From positions 472,182,008 through 472,246,007 of the forward strand of contig NC_081405.1 in NCBI RefSeq assembly GCF_030272615.1: a stretch of 64,000 nt of DNA. The letters run 5' to 3'. Every line of letters starts with the position of its first letter. Position 1 is the stretch's first letter. This stretch comes from Cryptomeria japonica (lineage: Eukaryota > Streptophyta > Pinopsida > Cupressales > Cupressaceae). Both the position numbers and the translations under genes were made by a program. This document shows positions 58,841-64,000 of the stretch, piece by piece. Under the pieces are notes generated by a model, which had not been told where the DNA came from, did not search any database, and saw only the letters and a list, made by a program, of their open reading frames with translations.

Positions 58841-61800
58841 TATTTACCTATTACATTTTTTACATTTATCAATTTGTAATTTTACATATGACATTTATTA
58901 AGTAATTTATAGATTTTCACTTAATAGATATTTATCTTATTTAAATAAATATTTACTTAGTGATAATTTAATAAATTATTTAATAGATACCATGCGTAAA
59001 AATATAAAGGGATAAATGTAAAAAAAAGGCCCCTCCCCTAGGCATTTACGGGGGATAATTGAGAGGAAATAAAAATGAAAGAAACAAGGCAAAATAAAAT
59101 GCCCCCATGAATCGATGACAATATAGGGAAAAGAAACCCTAAAAAGCTCATATTCCTTCATTTGATATTTCTCCTTCTCTACTGGAAATTGCTTTTCACG
59201 CCATGTTAGGGTTTGGAGCTGCAAAATCGATGATTCTGGGTGCCGCCACAGGGATTTCTTGCTATGTAAAAGGCGTGGAAACTGCACTCTTTGCTAAATG
59301 TTGAGAATTTGACTTCCACTGCTGTGATTTGAAGTCGATTTTGTGTGTTGGGCATGACCTTCTGCGAGCTAGGCGCTGCCTTCTTTGGCCGCCATGCTGC
59401 TGTCTTCTACGAACAAAAATCTGCAGATTTTTCCGCCATTAATGGTTGTTTCAGGTGCACATTTTAATTTTTTTGGACTGAATAACTAGATCTTCTGAGC
59501 GTATTCCTTTCGAAAAAAAACTGTAAAATATTGGCGTTTGTTGTTCTTCTTTGGTTGCTTCACACACACATCAGACTATGCCTTGACTGCGATTTTACCG
59601 ATTTTATGACAATGTAATGGAACCTTTGATGATTCGATCTTGCTTCACTACTATAGGGTCATAAATATGGTTCATGATTTGAGCCCAGTGGGCGGGTTCC
59701 TCTTCTGGAGTAATTGACAATACAAAAGTATATTTTGCACCACCATGAAGGTGTGCATTCATCATAGACGCCAAACTAAACTCTGCTGTAAAATATTGTA
59801 ACTCCTGCACTGCGGCCATATTACAGTTATCATCCTTTACCGCAGTCGGCCTTAACAAGACATTCTCCCTTGTTAATGAGTGTAACATTTTGTTGCTTGC
59901 TGTGACTTTATTTCTGTTCGAAATCCATGATGCTTTGACTATGATTTTACCGTAACATTGCTTTAGTATTCTCCTTTAAGAGTTTCATGATATCCTCATC
60001 ATCTAGATCTGTGCATTGATATCTTGTAGCTCTCTTGTCGCCGTGACTGATATTTTGATGTTCTCTGGAGATTTTCGATAAATAAGAGCATTCTAAGATC
60101 CCCCTCATCACCTTTATGGCTGACATTGTGCACCTTCATTGTTCATTGCTCATTGTCTCACATAGCTGTAGCTGTTGATATTTTTGACATCCACCGTCAA
60201 ACGTTTTTATAAAGATGCCCCCTTTGGTGCATGGATCTTGCCTTGAAATTAAGGACATTGCTCCTATTGTTGCCAAACCTCTCCATTTTCGAAAGACAAA
60301 ACTGTTGTAACTCAGTTCCTTCTCATCAAGATTTTTGTAGTGGTATCATGCTCTTCTTGCTTTGTGTATACTTGTCATTACCCTATTCTCCACTAAGCAT
60401 GAATGATCTCTGCAATGACCTTAAGCTTATATGGTTGTTATACCCCTCATGTGGTGTATCTGAATACTGCTCCCATTTAAATAGATGTATCTTTCACCTT
60501 TATCTCAGAGTATATGATCATATGTTACTCTCAGATGCCTCCTTATTGCTTCAGGACTGCACCCTACATGCTACTTGTTTGATATCCTTGAAGTGCTGCA
60601 ACCTGACCACTGCTTTCTTAAAATGCTTTAGGACTGTTAAAACCATGTTTGAGCTGTCCTCTTTTGTTCATTTGCTATCCTGTAGCACGCTGGGCTCAAC
60701 CCTTGTGGGAGCCCATTTCACCCCACATGCTGAAAATGAACATGATCAGATCCGTAGTTGCACATGAAACAAACATATTAGATAAGATATGCGTATGTAT
60801 GATGATTTTCTTGATTTCTCTTGGACACCTAAAATATGCATCTCCTTTCAGTGCACATCAAGACTAACTTATACATGTATAAGTGAATGCTCATGTATAG
60901 TGCATGACTTTTCATTGCTTAGAACATAGTTCTAACTCATTGCCTATCGAATCATGCAAGAAACAGGAGCATTGAGGACCTGGGAAGCAAGGATGAGCAG
61001 GACAACACCAGCAGATTTATGGATCAGCCAACGAGCGCCAGTCATTCAGGCAATGATTGGTCACCCTCTAGACATGCATTCTTAGCATTTACTTATTCAT
61101 GTATAATTTAGCTTTCATGTGCATCATGCATATTGAATGAACATGGTCAATCTCATGGCTTATTGTGTGAGACATGCATTCTATCATTTTAATAAAGATT
61201 ACATTCTTTCCGAAAGACTTGGCTAATCTTTCTATGCTTCGTGTTTCGTACATTTATATCAATGAAATGTTTTTACTTTGCAATCTTTGCTTTTTGCATT
61301 CTTTTGAGGTTATTTCATTTGTAATGAAATGCAACATAGAGAGGCCATTAAATACCACTTGCTCAAAAACTTAGTGGCTCTACCTAATTGAGCCTATAGG
61401 TGAAAATCTGGTAACAGGTCTTCATAGGACACAAAAAATGTCAAGATCTTGGTTCAAAAGCAATGGAAACCCTTGATCTCATTAAACCGCTTGATGATGA
61501 TGCCATGAATAAATTAGAACTCTTTATAAAATAATAGTCTCCAACTTTCAGCCTAACAAAAAATCTTCCAAAAGCAGTTTGTGTTTGGGTATGAATTCCA
61601 CTGGTAAATAAGTGAATACTAATGGAAGTCTTCTCTGCAAAAATATATTATATCAATGTCTATGGATGACCAAAAGTGGTCAATGGGACTCAATAGTACA
61701 CCAGTTTACAAAGAAAATTCCACAAAAGAATCCTAGAGAGGCCTCACGAAGGGGAAGAGCCAAAAAAAAAATGCAAAACAGCAAGGGACCACCAACATAG

Positions 61801-62801
61801 GTGGTCAAGAAACCAATACAAATAGCGAAGTAGAGGGATAAGAACCCCAAAGAGCATAAACTAAGGAGTACAAGAGAGAGAAGGTCTCATCAACTATCAT
61901 AGTCTAGGCTAGAAATAGTCATTGGTATCATTATCAATCACTACGGAGGGGCCAATACGAGATCTAATAGTGCTCATAGCGGAGTGCCTAAGGCTAGGAG
62001 GGCCAAACATAACATCCAAGGCCAAAGTAACTCCTCTATTAGTGAAGAAGATTGTAATATGTGTACATCCCCATGAATGGAGGGGTGCCCAAAAAGGGGT
62101 AGACTTATGCCATTGAGAAGGAGATGAACCACACCATTGGGAAGAAATAGAACCATGGTGATAACAAGGAACATGTTGAGGTAGAAGTTGTGAGAGGCAT
62201 CGCCTCCCAAGTCTACCTATGTCAATGTGTGAAGTAGTGGTATCTAAAGGTCTTTTAGAGCTATTGATCTCTTGGATATTCTAGAAGAAGGATGTGATGA
62301 ACCTCAAGGCTGTAGAATCCCTAGATACCCCTTGCAAGGAATTGCACCAAAGGGTGGTGGCCTCCCATAGACAAGGGCCAAGCACCACTAGTTCAAATAT
62401 CTAAAAAAAGTAGAGAGATTGTTACCTACTTCCATATAGAGGTAGTAACATCTCCCCAAAATCTCATAGTAAATAGTGTGTCTTAAGATGAAATATTTTT
62501 CAGTTTCCACCTCCGTGAGGGAACAAATACAACATATCCAATCTTGGCAAAGAATATAATGATTCATCTCAAACCATAGCTGGTGGGAACAAGGAACACA
62601 CCTTCAATTAGCCAAGGGAAAGCCTCTCAAGTTGCATGACTAGTGACACTAGAGATATTGAGTACAACATAAGATACCATCTTCTATCTATAAGAAATGT
62701 TATGCATAAAAGTTAAGCTTTGAGCTAAGTGGTACAAGACGGGAGGTCCAAGTTACTTGGATGTTGTCTATAGATACCCCTCCTAGCAACTCTAGTGCTG
62801 G
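58841..62801. other. Unassigned region with two odd open frames
   Basis: No gene was recognised with confidence. A minus-strand frame at 59604-59888 (94 codons; contains VLSITPEEEPAHWAQIMNHI) has protein-like composition. A plus-strand frame at 60231-60767 (178 codons) is Leu/Cys/Ser-rich. Neither matches a family I know. A minus-strand stretch near 62430-62610 reads CCICSLTEVETEKYFILRHT, weakly like a zinc-binding tail of LINE reverse transcriptases. Confidence 0.35.
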
Positions 62802-64000
62802 TCACATGACCAAGAATTTGAAATTTCCATAGCAGTATCTAACTGTTATTTTGTGTACATCTTCATCCATTACCTTGATTTGGTGATAAACAAATCTCAA
62901 GTCAAATTTCAAAAAATATATTGCTCCATGGAGTTCATCAATCAACTCATGAATCCCAAGTATTGGGCTTCTTATCAATGCATAGTAATCTATACACATT
63001 CTCGTAGTGCCATCCTTCTTTTTCACTAGCTCTACTAATGAGGCAAAGACAAAGACGCTCGAATTAAAACATATGAATCCCATCTCCAATAAATCAATGG
63101 CTTTCTCAATTTCCTCTTAGAAAGCTTTTGGGTGATAATATGGAGTAACCATGATAGGATTAGAACCTATCTCAAGCTCTATGATGCGCTCAAATCCTCT
63201 ATTAGGAGGCATCTATGAGGTAAGTCACTAAACAGTGTACCCTCAACTATGGAAGTATCTCTCACAAAGCACTAAGCCATCCACTACATTGATCACTTAC
63301 AAAAAGATATCTCCATCCTCCTAGTTAAAATATTTGTAGGAGCACCATTGGCCATACCACAAATTGCAACCTCCTTACTGTCATGATGGAATTTCAGCTC
63401 CATGTTTTTTAAATTTTGGGATATTTCTCCAAGGGAATGAAGCCACTAGACTCCTAACCTAGAGTCATTTTCCCTATACCAATTACATAGAAATCATCAT
63501 ACAGTTTGTATGTACCCAATGTAATTTCTAATACTTTTATCCTCCTGGTGCTAGTATAGTACTTCCAACTGCCACTGCGACATCGAATCCCTAAAATTCT
63601 TTTGTAGATAGCCCCCTTTGTTTTACCAAACTCTCGTTAATAAAATTGTGGGTGGCCCCATTATCAATCAAAATTGTCACCTTTTATCCTTTCAGTACTC
63701 CATGAACTCTAAATGGGTGGTACCTAGTTGCAGCTAAAGTGCTACTAGTAGTCTTCTCCCCCTCGGGTATTTCTATCATAAATTCTTCCTCCTCTAGTAC
63801 TACCTCTAGTTCTATTGCCTCCTCATCCGTAGAAATTACCTCTATGTAATGAACCTGCCCTTTTAGGAGACACCTAAGCCCTAATTCCCAAAGCTCTTTG
63901 CATGAAAAAACAAAGCTTCTTCCTCCAAAGTTCATTTTTGGATTCCATTTCCTTAGTGGTTTTAGGCAATTCTTTGTTCTAGTAACTCTCTTGGAATGGT
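62802..64000 (-). pseudogene. Decayed Ty3/gypsy gag-protease-RT, minus strand
   Basis: Read from 64000 downward. A gag C-terminal remnant lies at 63935-63684. The protease follows at about 63680-63400, with LIDNGATHNFINES, where the D-T-G triad has become D-N-G. Then comes the pre-RT linker (FEHIIELE-like and TPYYHPKAF-like phrases, about 63190-63100). The reverse transcriptase start is at 63089-62802 ([36 protein letters not shown]). Stops and shifts are frequent. Same lineage as the chromovirus at 36303 but much older. It continues beyond the window. Confidence 0.85.

Noticed and set aside
60231-60767. 178-codon plus-strand gene
   Set aside because: Leu/Cys/Ser-rich composition, no domain, no visible promoter or splice context. 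Kept only as an unassigned open frame.

Overview
The window looks like plant nuclear DNA, most likely from a conifer or another gymnosperm. It is AT-rich and packed with nested long-terminal-repeat (LTR) retroelements. The only host gene is split by one intron of about 37 kb. The lineage is an inference; no marker in the window proves it.

Host gene. Two intact exons on the minus strand, 52545-52727 and 15085-15326, encode consecutive parts of a plant soluble epoxide hydrolase (alpha/beta-hydrolase fold). Both have good splice signals. The join between them is in phase and falls at the expected place in the protein (...YRFQ | EPGR...). The exons with the N-terminal oxyanion-hole region and with the C-terminal Asp/His were not found and probably lie outside the window. 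If so, the whole 64 kb lies within one gene.

Layout, low to high coordinates. (1) 1-4358: a decayed plus-strand Ty3/gypsy element (protease, reverse transcriptase, then integrase), split by a repeat at 1433-3365. A possible LTR follows. (2) 5961-14447: an 8.5 kb element with two LTRs, a decayed gag-protease region and no reverse transcriptase. A hAT-like DNA transposon (8075-8814) sits in its leader. (3) 15085-15326: epoxide hydrolase exon. (4) 18090-29002: nested copies of a repeat family that starts TGTTGATGTG and ends in a PPT-like stretch plus GTCACAACA. A 2.5 kb solo LTR with a perfect CTCTT duplication interrupts it. (5) 29409-29742: a complete 334 bp TRIM-type element whose 135 bp LTRs each contain a tRNA-like gene with A and B boxes. 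(6) 31142-34698: a decayed plus-strand open frame of unknown function with a coiled-coil-rich end. A TATA box and a hairpin array follow it. (7) 36303-47911: a recent 11.6 kb chromovirus on the minus strand (LTRs about 1.42 kb, perfect AAAAT duplication). Its pol gene was split by a 4.2 kb repeat with a perfect CTTCC duplication. (8) 47912-51514: a second TATA-plus-hairpin module and the end of another TGTTG-family copy. (9) 52545-52727: the upstream epoxide hydrolase exon. (10) 52728-64000: mostly unassigned sequence with inverted repeats, then a decayed minus-strand gypsy element from 62802.

Main unusual signal. Several different repeat families carry arrays of short hairpins. Where a TATA box can be seen, the arrays lie downstream of it. 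In several arrays the stem bases change in pairs while the loop, or the outer clamp, stays fixed. The clearest case has loop ACTTTG(T/A)G at 35062-35537 and 48836-49310. Paired change suggests that RNA or single-stranded DNA structure is maintained in the long leaders of these elements. All alignments were made by eye; no folding or database search was run.
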